A stretch of 64,000 bases of DNA from Pseudomonadota bacterium (GCA_023442945.1 JAEZWW010000113.1:1-64000); one strand, 5' to 3'; shown: positions 15,670-25,670, counted from the stretch's first letter. Made by a program: numbers and translations. The notes: generated by a model not told the origin, from the letters alone.

Positions 15670-18255
15670 TCAGGGGGCCTGGTGCTGCCAATAGCGGCGC
15701 CGCGCTGTCCGTTCGCAGGCCATCTCCGCGGGCCGCGCACTGTCCCAGTGCATCGCACCGCAATGGGGCGAATCGACCAGGACCATGCCGCGTTCGGCGT
15801 AACGCGCCGCCACCGGCGCGGCCGGATGGCCGAAGCGGTTGCGGTAACCGGCCTGTACCCAGGCCCAGCGCGGCGCGACGGCGTCGATGAATTCCGGCGT
15901 GGACGAGGTGCGGCTGCCGTGGTGCGGCACCAGCAGCACGTCGGCGTGCAGGGCCGCGCCTTCGCTTTGCACCAGCGACAGCTCCTGCGCCGCTTCGATG
16001 TCGCCGGCCAGCAGCGCGCTGGCGCCACTGGCCGCCCGCACGCGCAGCACGCAGCTGAGTGCGTTGGGCTTCAAACCCACCGCGTCGTACAGCGCCGGCG
16101 TGGGGTGCAGCACCTCGAAGCGCACGCCGTCCCAGTCCCAATGCTGCCCCGCCAGGCAGCGCAGCACCGGGCGCACGGTGCGCAAGGGGTGGCCGTCCTC
16201 CAGCGACGACAGCACCGCCGCCTGGGGCTGGCCCGCCAGCAGCGCTGCGGCGCCGCCGGTGTGGTCGCTGTCGCGGTGGCTCAGCACCACGGTGTCGACG
16301 CGCTCGCCCAAGGCTCGCAGCAGCGGCAGCAGCACGCGGTCGCCGGCGTCGCTGTCCAGCGAATAGCGCGGGCCGGCGTCGTACACCAGGCTGTGCGTGG
16401 CGGTGCGCAGCAGCACAGCGTTGCCCTGCCCCACATCCGCGGCCAGCAGGTCGAACTGCCCTGGCGCGGGCCGCGCCGGCTGCCACAGCAAGAGCGGCGC
16501 CAGCAGCGGCAGGCCCAGCACGCGCAACTGCCACGGCCAGGGCAAGGCCAGCATCAACCCGCCCGCCACCGCCGCCACGCCCAACACCAGCGGCGCCTGC
16601 GCCACGGCCACACTGGCGCTGGGCCAGGCCGCCAGCCACTGCAGCAGCGCGATCAGCGGTTGCAAGGCCCACGCCGCCGCCTGCCACAGCGGCGCCCACA
16701 GCACGCCCAACACCGCCAGCGGCGTGACCAGCACGGTCACCCACGGAATGGCCACCAGGTTGGCCAGCAGCCCGACGACCGAGGCCTGCCCGAACAGCAG
16801 CAGCGACAGCGGCGTCAGCGCCAGCGTCACCACCCATTGCTCGCGCAGTAAATGAAGAAATCGGCCGCCAGCCTTAGAACCATCTGCGCGATCAGCTCCT
16901 GAATCCGTAGCAAACAGCACCCCGACCGCGACAAAGCTCAGCCAGAAGCCCGCCTGCAACCAGGCCCACGGGTCCCACGCCAGCACCAGCGCGCAGGCCA
17001 GCAACCACGTCAGCCACCACGGCCAGCGCAGGCCGCCGAGGCGCAGCGCCGCCACGGTGGCCAGCATCAGCACCGTGCGCTGCGCCGGCACGCCCCAGCC
17101 GCTGAACACCGCGTAGGCCGCCGCCAGCGCCACGCCGCCGACCAGGGCCGCGTGCGGCGCCGGCCAGCGCAGACAGGGGTTGAAGCGCGCCGGCCAGCGC
17201 AGGCTGGCATACCAGCGCGCGCTGCGCCGCCACGCCCAGCCGACCACGGCCGCGGCGACCCAGGCGAACATCGTGATGTGCAGGCCGGAGATGCTCATCA
17301 AATGCGCGACGCCGGTGGCGCGGAACAGGTCCCAGTCGCTGCGTTCGATCAGCGCCTGGTCGCCCGTCAGGAGTGCCGCCACCACGGCCGCGCGGCGCTG
17401 CGCCGCTGGGTCGGCAGACGGCGCGGCGGTGCGCAGGATGCGGTCGCGCACCGCCTGGCGCAGGCGCTCGATCGCGTGGCCTTCGCCGCTCGACAACCGT
17501 TGCGGGGCGGCGTCGCTGGCGCCGGCGCGCACGTAGCCGGTGGCGCGCACGCCCTGCTCCCACAGCCACAGCTCGTAGTCGAAACCGTGCGGGTTGAAGT
17601 TGCCGTGCGCCGCCTTCAGCCGCGCGGTGAAGCGCCAACGCTCGCCGGCGTGCAGCTCGGGCGGTGCGGCGCGCGCCGGTGGCGGCTCGGCCACCGGGTC
17701 GTCGCTGGCGACGGCTGCGGCCGACGGGTCGCGTTGGGCGAAGGCGCCGCCGTCGCGGTACCAGCTGATCAAGAGGCGCGGCGGCAGCGCCACCGGGCGG
17801 CCGTCCTGCGTGGCCTGCGCCACATCGAAGAAAAAGCGCGTGCCCTGCTCGCCCAGCTGCGGCATGCGCGCCACGACGCCGGTCAGCTGCAGGTCCACGC
17901 CTTCCAGCGCCGGGTCGATCGCCGGGCGCTGCGTGGCGCGCCCGCCCGTCAGGGCGAAGGCGGCGAGCGCTGCGGCCACGGCAGCGAGGGCCGCGACCGA
18001 CAGCACCTGACGCGGCCGACGTGCGGCGACCCCACCCGCGCCCACGGCCAGCAACAACGCGCCCGTCGCCAGCGCGCCATAAATCCCCCAGGCCCACAGA
18101 TCGCGCTGCTGCAGCTGCAGCGCCGTGCCGGCGATCCAGCCGATCAGCACGGCGGGCAGCACGCGGGCCGTGCGTGCGGCGCCCATGGCGGCAGCGCGGC
18201 CGCGGGCCACGGCGCCCTGGCGCGGGTCATCGGCGTGCAGCGCGGGCATGCCCAT
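15670..18255 (-). CDS. comEC: ComEC/Rec2-family competence protein
   Basis: The 861-residue inner-membrane DNA channel takes single-stranded DNA into the cytoplasm during natural transformation. N-terminal helices come first, followed by a DUF4131-type soluble domain with RWRFTARLKAAHGNFNPHGF near 215-240. The Competence domain carries TGVAHLMSISGLHITMFAW near 310-330. The C-terminal metallo-beta-lactamase-like domain has VVLSHRDSDHTGG near 655-667. Oddly, residues ~447-468 (FATDSGADRADGSKAGGRFLH) are encoded by a forward R1 repeat read on the opposite strand, in frame, between two membrane segments. Another R1 copy lies 7 bp upstream of the start codon. Confidence 0.92.
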   Translation of the reverse strand: MGMPALHADDPRQGAVARGRAAAMGAARTARVLPAVLIGWIAGTALQLQQRDLWAWGIYGALATGALLLAVGAGGVAARRPRQVLSVAALAAVAAALAAFALTGGRATQRPAIDPALEGVDLQLTGVVARMPQLGEQGTRFFFDVAQATQDGRPVALPPRLLISWYRDGGAFAQRDPSAAAVASDDPVAEPPPARAAPPELHAGERWRFTARLKAAHGNFNPHGFDYELWLWEQGVRATGYVRAGASDAAPQRLSSGEGHAIERLRQAVRDRILRTAAPSADPAAQRRAAVVAALLTGDQALIERSDWDLFRATGVAHLMSISGLHITMFAWVAAAVVGWAWRRSARWYASLRWPARFNPCLRWPAPHAALVGGVALAAAYAVFSGWGVPAQRTVLMLATVAALRLGGLRWPWWLTWLLACALVLAWDPWAWLQAGFWLSFVAVGVLFATDSGADRADGSKAGGRFLHLLREQWVVTLALTPLSLLLFGQASVVGLLANLVAIPWVTVLVTPLAVLGVLWAPLWQAAAWALQPLIALLQWLAAWPSASVAVAQAPLVLGVAAVAGGLMLALPWPWQLRVLGLPLLAPLLLWQPARPAPGQFDLLAADVGQGNAVLLRTATHSLVYDAGPRYSLDSDAGDRVLLPLLRALGERVDTVVLSHRDSDHTGGAAALLAGQPQAAVLSSLEDGHPLRTVRPVLRCLAGQHWDWDGVRFEVLHPTPALYDAVGLKPNALSCVLRVRAASGASALLAGDIEAAQELSLVQSEGAALHADVLLVPHHGSRTSSTPEFIDAVAPRWAWVQAGYRNRFGHPAAPVAARYAERGMVLVDSPHCGAMHWDSARPAEMACERTARRRYWQHQAP
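16852..16915 (+). repeat. R1 dispersed repeat inside comEC
   Basis: AAATCGGCCGCCAGCCTTAG, then AACCATCTGCGCGATCAGCT and a terminal GTAGC. It lies within comEC (opposite strand) and is translated in frame as about 21 hydrophilic residues. Confidence 0.85.
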
Positions 18256-18261
18256 TCACTA

Positions 18262-18318
18262 TCCTATGGATAGCTGCTCGCGCAGATTGCTGTAGGGCTG
18301 GCGGCCATATTTTGATGA
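18262..18318 (-). repeat. R1 dispersed repeat before comEC
   Basis: GGATAGCTGCTCGCGCAGAT then TGCTGTAGGGCTGGCGGCC and ATTTTGAT. It occupies the space just upstream of the comEC start codon, in the divergent gap with the DUF2126 gene. Confidence 0.88.
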
Positions 18319-18487
18319 AATCCTCCCTGGCGGACGCTGGCACAGCCACGCCCGGCGCCAGCACCACAGCGTAGCCCAAGCGCCGCCCGGCGGCACAGGC
18401 CGCTACAGCGCACCGCCCTACACGCGCCTGGCCCACAGCTTGCTAGCATGGGCCTGTACCGGAAAACCTTCGCAGGCACCGCATTCC

Positions 18488-21400
18488 ATGGCCATTCACG
18501 TCGCGCTCACCCACGTCACCGACTACCGTTACGACCGGCCCGTGCAGCTGGGCCCGCAAACGGTGCGCCTCCGCCCGGCGCCACATTGCCGCACGCCGGT
18601 GCTGTCGTATTCGCTGACCGTGCAGCCCGCGCAGCACTTCATCAACTGGCAGCAGGACCCGTTTGCCAACTACCAGGCGCGGCTGGTCTTCCCGGAAAAG
18701 ACCACGGAATTCCGCGTCACCGTCGACCTGGTGGCCGAGATGGCGGTCTACAACCCGTTCGACTTCTTCCTGGAGCCGTCGGCCGAGCGCTTCCCTTTCA
18801 GCTACACGCCCGAGCTGCGCGAAGACCTGGCGCCGTACCTGCAGGCCGACGCCGCGACGCCGCTGCTGGCGCAGTACCTGGCCGGCATCGACCGCAGCGG
18901 CCAGCCGACCATCGACTTTCTGGTGCAGCTGAACCAGCGCTTGCAGCGCGACGTGGCCTACCTGATCCGCATGGCGCCGGGCGTGCAAACGCCCGAGCAA
19001 ACGCTGCAGCTCGCCAGCGGATCGTGCCGCGATTCGGGTTGGCTGCTGGTGCAGCTGCTGCGCCACCTGGGGCTGGCGGCGCGGTTTGTGTCGGGCTACC
19101 TGATCCAGCTGACGCCCGACGTCAAATCGCTGGACGGCCCGAGTGGCACCGAGGTCGACTTCACCGACTTGCACGCCTGGTGCGAGGTGTACCTGCCCGG
19201 CGCCGGCTGGGTCGGCCTGGACCCAACCAGCGGCCTGCTGGCCGGCGAAGGCCACATCCCGCTGGCCTGCACGCCGCAGCCCTCGTCCGCCGCGCCGATC
19301 GAGGGGCTGATGGACGAAGCCGAGGTGCAGTTCGAGCACACCATGAAGGTGACGCGCCTGCTGGAAACGCCGCGCGTCACCCTGCCCTACACCGACGCGC
19401 AGTGGGACGCCATCCTGGCCGCCGGCGACGCGGTCGACGCGCACCTGCAGGCCGGCGACGTGCGCCTGACCATGGGCGGCGAGCCGACCTTCGTCGGCGT
19501 GGACGACCCGGACGGCCTCGAATGGAACACCACGGCGCTGGGGCCGACCAAGCGCGTCTTTGCGCTGGATTTGCTGTACCGGCTGAAAGACCGCTACGCC
19601 CCGCGCGGCCTGCTGCACCTGGGCCAGGGCAAGTGGTACCCGGGCGAGCAACTGCCGCGCTGGGCGCTCAGCCTGTTCTGGCGCGAAGACGGCCAGCCGC
19701 TGTGGCAGGACGCGCGCTGGCAGGCCGACGAACGCCAGCCGCAGAACGCGACGACCGACGACGCGCGCCGCTTCACCGAAGCGCTGGCCACGCGCCTGGG
19801 CGTCGGCACCGCCACCGTGCGTCCGGCCTATGAAGACGCCTGGCACTACCTGCAGCGCGAGCGGCAGCTGCCCTTCAACGTCGACCCTTTCGACAGCCGC
19901 CTGGCCGACGAGGCCGAGCGCGACCGCCTGCGCGCCGTCTTCACGCAAGGGCTGGATGCCGTCGTCGGCTACGCGCTGCCGCTGCACGCCACGGCGCAGC
20001 TTGAGAACCTGCCCGAGCCTTGGCCCACCGGCGACGGCCAGCGCCCGCGCTGGCTGAGCGCGCGCTGGTGGTTCCGCGGCGACCGGCTGACCCTGGTGCC
20101 GGGCGATTCGCCCATGGGCTTTCGCCTGCCGCTGGCCAGCCTGCCCTGGGTCAGCGACCAAGACCTGGCGCGCCACCTGAATCCCGATGGTTTTGAAGAA
20201 AAAGAGGCTCTGGCCCTAGAGGGATCTGCGCGGCCAGCTACGGAATCAGGAGCACATTCGAGCCCATCCGAGGATGGCAAGGACCCGCGCGACCGCGCCC
20301 CAAATCGCCATGAATCCGCCGCCTGGGTGCCGCGCACCGCACTGGTGGTCGAAGCACGCGACCCGGTGCGCGGCCACACCGTGCTGGAAGAATTCCCCGA
20401 CATCGAAGGCGATGACGACGCCGCCAACGCGGCCCGCGCCGCGCGCGAGCGACACCGAGCCGCCGTCGAGCGCTTTGCCCCGGTGGCGGGCGCGTCGCGC
20501 GTGCTCTACGTCTTCATGCCGCCGCTGGAACGGCTGGAGGACTACCTCGATTTGTGCGCCGCCATCGAAGCCACTGCCGCCGAGATCGGCCAGCCTGTGG
20601 TGCTGGAAGGCTACCCACCACCGCGCGACCCGCGCGTGAAGATGCTGCAGATCACGCCCGACCCCGGCGTGATCGAAGCCAACGTGCAACCCGCCGCCAG
20701 CTGGCGCGAGCTGGTGGGCAATACCGAATTCCTCTACCGCGCCGCGCACGAAGCGCGCCTGTCGGCCGAAAAGTTCATGACCGACGGCCGCCACACCGGC
20801 ACCGGCGGCGGCAACCACGTGGTGCTGGGCGGCGCCACGCCGGCCGACAGCCCCTTCCTGCGCCGGCCCGACGTGCTGGCCAGCTTGCTGGTGTACTGGC
20901 AGAACCACCCGTCGTTGTCGTACCTGTTCAGCGGCCTGTTCATCGGCCCGACCAGCCAGGCGCCACGCGTGGACGAGGCGCGCGACGACCAGCTGTACGA
21001 ATTGGAGATCGCCTTGCAGCAGCTGCGCGCCCAGACCGGCGCCGTGCCGGGCACCGTGCCCGAAGCCGGCGCCGTCGCGCCCTGGCTGGTCGACCGCACG
21101 CTGCGCAACCTGTTGGTGGACGTGACCGGCAACACGCACCGCAGCGAGTTCTGCATCGACAAGCTGTACGCGCCCGAAGGCCCGACCGGCCGGCTGGGCC
21201 TGCTGGAGCTGCGCGCGTTCGAGATGCCGCCGCACGCGCGCATGGCGATCGTGCAGCAGCTGCTGATCCGCGCGCTCGTGGCGCGCTTCTGGCGCGCGCC
21301 GTACGAGCGCGCGCCGGTCTCCTGGGGCAACGCACTGCACGACCGCTTCATGCTGCCGGCCTTCATTGCGGCCGACTTCGCCGACGTGTTGGCCGAGCTG

Positions 21401-22024
21401 CGCCAGGCCGGCTTTGCACTGGAAGACGCGTGGTTTGCGCCGCACCAGGAATTCCGCTTTCCGCTGGTCGGCGAGCTGGACCTGCGCGGCCTGCGCCTGA
21501 CCCTGCGCCACGCGCTGGAGCCCTGGCATGTGATGGGCGAACAGAACGCCGGCGCCAGCACGGCGCGCTACGTCGATTCGTCGGTCGAGCGCTTGCAGGT
21601 GCAGGTCAGCGGCTTCAACGCCGCGCGCTACGTGCTGGCCTGCAACGGCCAGGCCGTGCCACTGCAGCCATTGGGCGCCGAAGGCCGTTATGCGGCGGGC
21701 GTGCGCTTCAAGGCGTGGAACCCGTGGTCGTCGCTGCACCCGTCGATCGCGCCGCAGGGGCCGCTGACTTTTGACGTGATCGACAGCTGGAACCAGCGCA
21801 GCGTGGGCGGCTGCCGCTACCACGTGGCCCACCCCGGCGGGCGCAACTACGGCAGCTTTCCGGTCAACGCGTACGAGGCGGAAAGCCGTCGCCTGGCCCG
21901 CTTTTCGGTGGTCGGGCATTCGGACGCGCCCTCGGCGCTCACGCCTGCGGACGCGGCGCGCGCGGGCAGCCGCAGCTTCCCGTTCACGCTGGACCTGCGC
22001 CGCCACGCTGCGCCGCGCGCCTGA
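18488..22024 (+). CDS. Transglutaminase-like protein fused to DUF2126
   Basis: About 1178 residues. Residues 1-300 form a transglutaminase-like cysteine protease module: N-terminal MAIHVALTHVTDYRYDRPV, the cysteine in ASGSCRDSGWLLVQLLRHLG, the histidine in DLHAWCEVYLP and the aspartate in GLDPTSGLLAG. The rest is the DUF2126 region, with GGEPTFVGVDDPDGLEWN near 330 and the glutamate/asparagine-rich FMTDGRHTGTGGGNHVVLGG near 765. The function is unknown; it always accompanies ATP-grasp/alpha-E genes. Start ATG 18488 is supported by the family's conserved first residues. Residues ~568-590 come from an in-frame R1 repeat and are followed by a hydrophilic, low-complexity stretch before AAWVPRTALVVE. 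Confidence 0.9.
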   Translation: MAIHVALTHVTDYRYDRPVQLGPQTVRLRPAPHCRTPVLSYSLTVQPAQHFINWQQDPFANYQARLVFPEKTTEFRVTVDLVAEMAVYNPFDFFLEPSAERFPFSYTPELREDLAPYLQADAATPLLAQYLAGIDRSGQPTIDFLVQLNQRLQRDVAYLIRMAPGVQTPEQTLQLASGSCRDSGWLLVQLLRHLGLAARFVSGYLIQLTPDVKSLDGPSGTEVDFTDLHAWCEVYLPGAGWVGLDPTSGLLAGEGHIPLACTPQPSSAAPIEGLMDEAEVQFEHTMKVTRLLETPRVTLPYTDAQWDAILAAGDAVDAHLQAGDVRLTMGGEPTFVGVDDPDGLEWNTTALGPTKRVFALDLLYRLKDRYAPRGLLHLGQGKWYPGEQLPRWALSLFWREDGQPLWQDARWQADERQPQNATTDDARRFTEALATRLGVGTATVRPAYEDAWHYLQRERQLPFNVDPFDSRLADEAERDRLRAVFTQGLDAVVGYALPLHATAQLENLPEPWPTGDGQRPRWLSARWWFRGDRLTLVPGDSPMGFRLPLASLPWVSDQDLARHLNPDGFEEKEALALEGSARPATESGAHSSPSEDGKDPRDRAPNRHESAAWVPRTALVVEARDPVRGHTVLEEFPDIEGDDDAANAARAARERHRAAVERFAPVAGASRVLYVFMPPLERLEDYLDLCAAIEATAAEIGQPVVLEGYPPPRDPRVKMLQITPDPGVIEANVQPAASWRELVGNTEFLYRAAHEARLSAEKFMTDGRHTGTGGGNHVVLGGATPADSPFLRRPDVLASLLVYWQNHPSLSYLFSGLFIGPTSQAPRVDEARDDQLYELEIALQQLRAQTGAVPGTVPEAGAVAPWLVDRTLRNLLVDVTGNTHRSEFCIDKLYAPEGPTGRLGLLELRAFEMPPHARMAIVQQLLIRALVARFWRAPYERAPVSWGNALHDRFMLPAFIAADFADVLAELRQAGFALEDAWFAPHQEFRFPLVGELDLRGLRLTLRHALEPWHVMGEQNAGASTARYVDSSVERLQVQVSGFNAARYVLACNGQAVPLQPLGAEGRYAAGVRFKAWNPWSSLHPSIAPQGPLTFDVIDSWNQRSVGGCRYHVAHPGGRNYGSFPVNAYEAESRRLARFSVVGHSDAPSALTPADAARAGSRSFPFTLDLRRHAAPRA
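20190..20256 (+). repeat. R1 dispersed repeat inside the DUF2126 gene
   Basis: GGCTCTGGCCCTAGAGGGAT, then CTGCGCGGCCAGCTACGGAA. It is read in frame as EEKEALALEGSARPATESG. The codon choice (GAA AAA GAG, CTA, GGA) differs from the flanking GC-rich codons. Confidence 0.88.
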
Positions 22025-22084
22025 GCAGCGTGCTTGCCCGCGCCCGGCGGCTGGACAAGGTCCTTGGGCCACAATAGCCCGGTC

Positions 22085-24733
22085 ATGTCTGCACCGGACT
22101 CCGTCCCCGAGGAATTGCGCCAGCTGCGCGCCCAGTTTCAGCCCGCCAGCAGCGCCCCGCTGCCCCGCGCCGATGACGCGCACTACGACGAGCTGCTTGG
22201 CCTGCGCGCGCGCGCCGTCGCCGGCCCAGCCGCGCGCCCGGACGCCCCTCTGGCGCCCGCCTGGGCACGCTTCTTCCAGGCGATGGGCCCGCAGGACGGC
22301 CCGCAGGACGGCGCGCAACTGGACCAGCGGGCCAAGCGCCTGGCGCGCCAGCTGCGCGAAAACGGCGTGTCCTACAACGTCTACACCGACGACGTGCGGC
22401 TGCAGCGGCCCTGGGCGCTGGACCTGTTCCCGGTGCTGATCACGCCCGAGGACTGGGCCCACATCGAAGCCGGCGTGCTGCAGCGCGTGCGCGTGCTGGA
22501 AACCGTGATGGCCGACGCCTACGGCGAGCGCCGCCTGCTGCGCGAAGGCCTGGTGCCGCCCGCACTGGTGCAAGGCCACCCGGACTACCTGCGTGCGCTG
22601 CACGGCGTGACGCCGGTGGGCGGCCAGCACCTGCACATCGTCGCCATGGACCTGGCGCGCGGGCCCAACGGCCACTGGTGGATGGTGTCGCAGCGCACAC
22701 AGGCGCCATCCGGCCTAGGCTACCTGCTGGAAAACCGGCTGGCCGTGTCCAGCCAATTCCCCGAAGCTTTCGACGCGCTGCACGTGCGGCGCCTGGCGGC
22801 GTCCTACCGCGACTTCATCGAGGGCGTGAAGGCCCGCTCGCCCGCGGGCCCCGACGCCCACGTCGCCCTGTTGACGGCCGGGCCCTACAACGAAACCTAC
22901 TTCGAACAGTCTTACCTGGCGCGTTACCTGGGCGTGACCCTGGTCGAAGGCACCGACCTCACGGTGCGCGGCGAGCGATTGTTCCTCAAGACCTTGCACG
23001 GGCTGCGCCCGGTGGATGCCCTGATCAAACGGGTGGACGACGCCTGGGTCGATCCGCTGGAAATGCGGCCCGATTCGCGCCTGGGCGTGCCCGGGCTGGT
23101 GCAGGCGGTACGCGCAGGCAATGTGCTGATGGCCAATGCGCTGGGGTCGGGCTTTCTGGAGTCGAGCGCGCTGCTGGGCTTTCTGCCCGCGCTGGCGCGC
23201 CGCCTGCTGGACGAGGAGCTGAAGCTGCCCGCGCTGCACACCTGGTGGTGCGGCGAACCAGCGGCCATGCAGGAGGTGTTGCCACGGCTGGCCCAGTCGG
23301 TGATCAAGCCGACTTACCCCTGGTCGCTGTCGCGCGGCACGTTCGAAGCCGGCGTCGGCCCACGAATGGACGCGGCGCAACTAGCGGATTGGGCGGACCG
23401 CATCCGCCACCGGCCGGACGAGCACACGGTGCAGGCGTTTTTACCGACGTCGCAGACCCCGGTGTGGCGCAGCGGCGCGGACGGCAGTTCGCACATGGCT
23501 ATGCGCTCGTCCATCCTGCGCGTGTTCGCGCTGTCCGACGGTTGGGGCGGCTGGCAGGTACTGCCCGGCGGCATGGCGCGCCTGGTCGGCAACGATGCGG
23601 GCATCGCGACCATGCAGCGCGGGGGCTCGAGCGCCGACGCCTGGGTCGTCGACGACTTTGCACCGCCGGACAGCGGCGACCACAGCACGCTCGCCCCCAC
23701 GGTTGCTGTGCTGGCGTCCGCGTCCCCTTCGCAGCGCGAACGCCTGGTCACCAGCCGCGCAGCGGAAAACCTGTTCTGGCTGGGCCGATACACCGAACGG
23801 GCCGAGAACGCCGCCCGCCTGGCACGCATCACGCTGGACGCGCTGCATGGTGAGGAAGAGCCGTCCTACGCCATGCTGATGTGGCTGGGCCAACTGACCG
23901 AAAGCGCCGGCCTGATGGCCGAAGGCGAGCCTGGCCCGCTGCAGTGGCGCGCGGAATTCGAGCGCGCCCTGATCGCGCACCTGGGCGACGTCGACTCGGT
24001 GCCCAGCGTGGGCTTCAGTCTGTCTTGGCTGCGCAGCGCGGGCGCGGCGCTGCGCGAGCGCCTGTCGACCGAGCACTGGAACTTCATCAAGGCGGCGCAG
24101 GAACAGTTCCGCCAGGACTGCGAGGCGCTGAACCGCTTCGATCCGCCCTCGGCGTCGGATGCGCTGGCCGCACTGGCGCGGCTCAGCCAGCACCTGGCGG
24201 CCATCACCGGCGCGCAGAACGACCGCATGTGGCGCGACGATGGCTGGCGCCTGATGTCGGCCGGGCGTCAGCTGGAGCGCTTGAGTTTCCTCACGGACGC
24301 GCTGTCGCGCGGCTTTTACACCAACGCGGTGCACGACGCTGCGGGTTTTGGCGTGGTGCTGGACCTCTTCGATTCGGCGATCTCGTTCCATGCGCGCTAC
24401 CAGCGCAGCCGCGAAATCCCCGCGCTGCTCGAGCACGTGGTGCTGAACTACCAGAACCCGCGCTCGCTCGCGTGGGTGGTGCAGACGCTGGCGGGGCGCC
24501 TCGCCTACCTGCATGCGCGCGAGCCGCAGGGCGTGGAAGACCTGTCCCTGCGCCTGCGCCGGCCCGACATTGCTGAACTGAACCACCTCAGCGAAGCCGA
24601 CGCCATCGGCGACTTCACCCACCTGCAAGCCCTGTTGACCGAACTGGGCGATGGCGCGGCCACCTTGTCGGACGCCGTCGCGCTGCGTTACTTCAGCCAC
24701 ACCGACGACGCCCGTCGCAGCCTGGGGGCCTGA
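22085..24733 (+). CDS. Fused circularly permuted ATP-grasp and alpha-E protein
   Basis: About 882 residues. Residues 1-~530 are a circularly permuted ATP-grasp domain: WARFFQAMGPQ, ENGVSYNVYTDDVRLQRPW, QAPSGLGYLLENRLAVSSQF and SVIKPTYPWSLSRGTFEAGV. Residues ~560-882 are an alpha-E domain beginning TSRAAENLFWLGRYTERAEN. The same two modules are separate genes at 13.1-15.6 kb, so the window contains both split and fused forms. The ATP-grasp half is more divergent here. The gene starts 60 bp after the DUF2126 gene and is followed after one base by a transglutaminase gene, so the three form one operon. Confidence 0.9.
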   Translation: MSAPDSVPEELRQLRAQFQPASSAPLPRADDAHYDELLGLRARAVAGPAARPDAPLAPAWARFFQAMGPQDGPQDGAQLDQRAKRLARQLRENGVSYNVYTDDVRLQRPWALDLFPVLITPEDWAHIEAGVLQRVRVLETVMADAYGERRLLREGLVPPALVQGHPDYLRALHGVTPVGGQHLHIVAMDLARGPNGHWWMVSQRTQAPSGLGYLLENRLAVSSQFPEAFDALHVRRLAASYRDFIEGVKARSPAGPDAHVALLTAGPYNETYFEQSYLARYLGVTLVEGTDLTVRGERLFLKTLHGLRPVDALIKRVDDAWVDPLEMRPDSRLGVPGLVQAVRAGNVLMANALGSGFLESSALLGFLPALARRLLDEELKLPALHTWWCGEPAAMQEVLPRLAQSVIKPTYPWSLSRGTFEAGVGPRMDAAQLADWADRIRHRPDEHTVQAFLPTSQTPVWRSGADGSSHMAMRSSILRVFALSDGWGGWQVLPGGMARLVGNDAGIATMQRGGSSADAWVVDDFAPPDSGDHSTLAPTVAVLASASPSQRERLVTSRAAENLFWLGRYTERAENAARLARITLDALHGEEEPSYAMLMWLGQLTESAGLMAEGEPGPLQWRAEFERALIAHLGDVDSVPSVGFSLSWLRSAGAALRERLSTEHWNFIKAAQEQFRQDCEALNRFDPPSASDALAALARLSQHLAAITGAQNDRMWRDDGWRLMSAGRQLERLSFLTDALSRGFYTNAVHDAAGFGVVLDLFDSAISFHARYQRSREIPALLEHVVLNYQNPRSLAWVVQTLAGRLAYLHAREPQGVEDLSLRLRRPDIAELNHLSEADAIGDFTHLQALLTELGDGAATLSDAVALRYFSHTDDARRSLGA

Positions 24734-24734
24734 C

Positions 24735-25670
24735 ATGCGCCTGCGCGTCACCCACGACACCCGCTACGACTACCGGCCTGACGTGTCGACCGCGCTGCAC
24801 CTGGTGCACCTGGCGCCGCCGGGGACGCCACGCCAGTCGGTGCTGGACCACCGCCTGGATGTCAGCCCCCTTCCCGCCGTGCGCCACGACACCACCGACG
24901 TGTACGGCAACCGCCGCAGCTTCGTCGAACTGGATCGCCCACACGACGCGCTGCTGGTGCGCGCGCGCAGTCTGCTGGACACCCAGGCGCCGCCGCCGGC
25001 CGAAAGCAGCGTGCCCTGGTCGCAGGTGCGCGATGCCTTCGTTTACCACGCCGGACAGGCCTACCACCCGGCCAGCGAATTCGTGTTTCCGTCGGTCTAC
25101 GTGCACCCCAGCGACACCTTCGCCGCTTATGCGCAGGCCTGCTTTGAGCCTGGCCGGCCGCTGATCGACGCGGCACGCGCGCTGATGCTGCGCATCCACG
25201 GCGAGTTTGCCTACCGCGCCGACGTGACCGAGGTCAACACGCCCGCCGCGGTGGCGCTGGAGCGGCGCGAAGGCGTATGCCAGGACTTTGCACACGTCAT
25301 GCTGGCCTGCCTGCGCTCGCTGGGGTTGGCGGCGCGCTACGTCAGCGGCTACCTGCTGACGCAGCCGCCGCCCGGCATGCCGCGGCTGATCGGCAGCGAC
25401 GCCTCCCACGCCTGGGTGTCGGTGTACCTGCCGGACCTGGGCGGCGCGCGCAGCCAGGGCGGCTGGTACGACCTGGACCCCACCAACGCCCGTGACGGCT
25501 GGGAAGCGCCGGGCGAGGACTACGTGCGCCTGGCCGTGGGCCGCGACTTCGCCGACGTGTCACCCCTGCGCGGCGTGATCCACGGCGCCGGCCGCCACCG
25601 CCTGCACGTGGGCGTTACAGTCGAACCGTGCGAGGACGAGGCCCTGTCCGACGACGGCGGCCTTGTCTGA
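24735..25670 (+). CDS. Transglutaminase family protein
   Basis: The 311-residue protein has a bacterial transglutaminase N-terminal region (MRLRVTHDTRYDYRPDVSTA) and a catalytic domain. The triad is visible: cysteine in REGVCQDFAHVMLACLRSLG near 180, histidine in SDASHAWVSVYLPDL near 220 and aspartate in WYDLDPTNA near 245. It is predicted to act as a cysteine protease or amide-forming enzyme; its target is unknown. The start codon lies one base after the stop of the fused ATP-grasp/alpha-E gene. It ends the operon. Confidence 0.92.
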   Translation: MRLRVTHDTRYDYRPDVSTALHLVHLAPPGTPRQSVLDHRLDVSPLPAVRHDTTDVYGNRRSFVELDRPHDALLVRARSLLDTQAPPPAESSVPWSQVRDAFVYHAGQAYHPASEFVFPSVYVHPSDTFAAYAQACFEPGRPLIDAARALMLRIHGEFAYRADVTEVNTPAAVALERREGVCQDFAHVMLACLRSLGLAARYVSGYLLTQPPPGMPRLIGSDASHAWVSVYLPDLGGARSQGGWYDLDPTNARDGWEAPGEDYVRLAVGRDFADVSPLRGVIHGAGRHRLHVGVTVEPCEDEALSDDGGLV

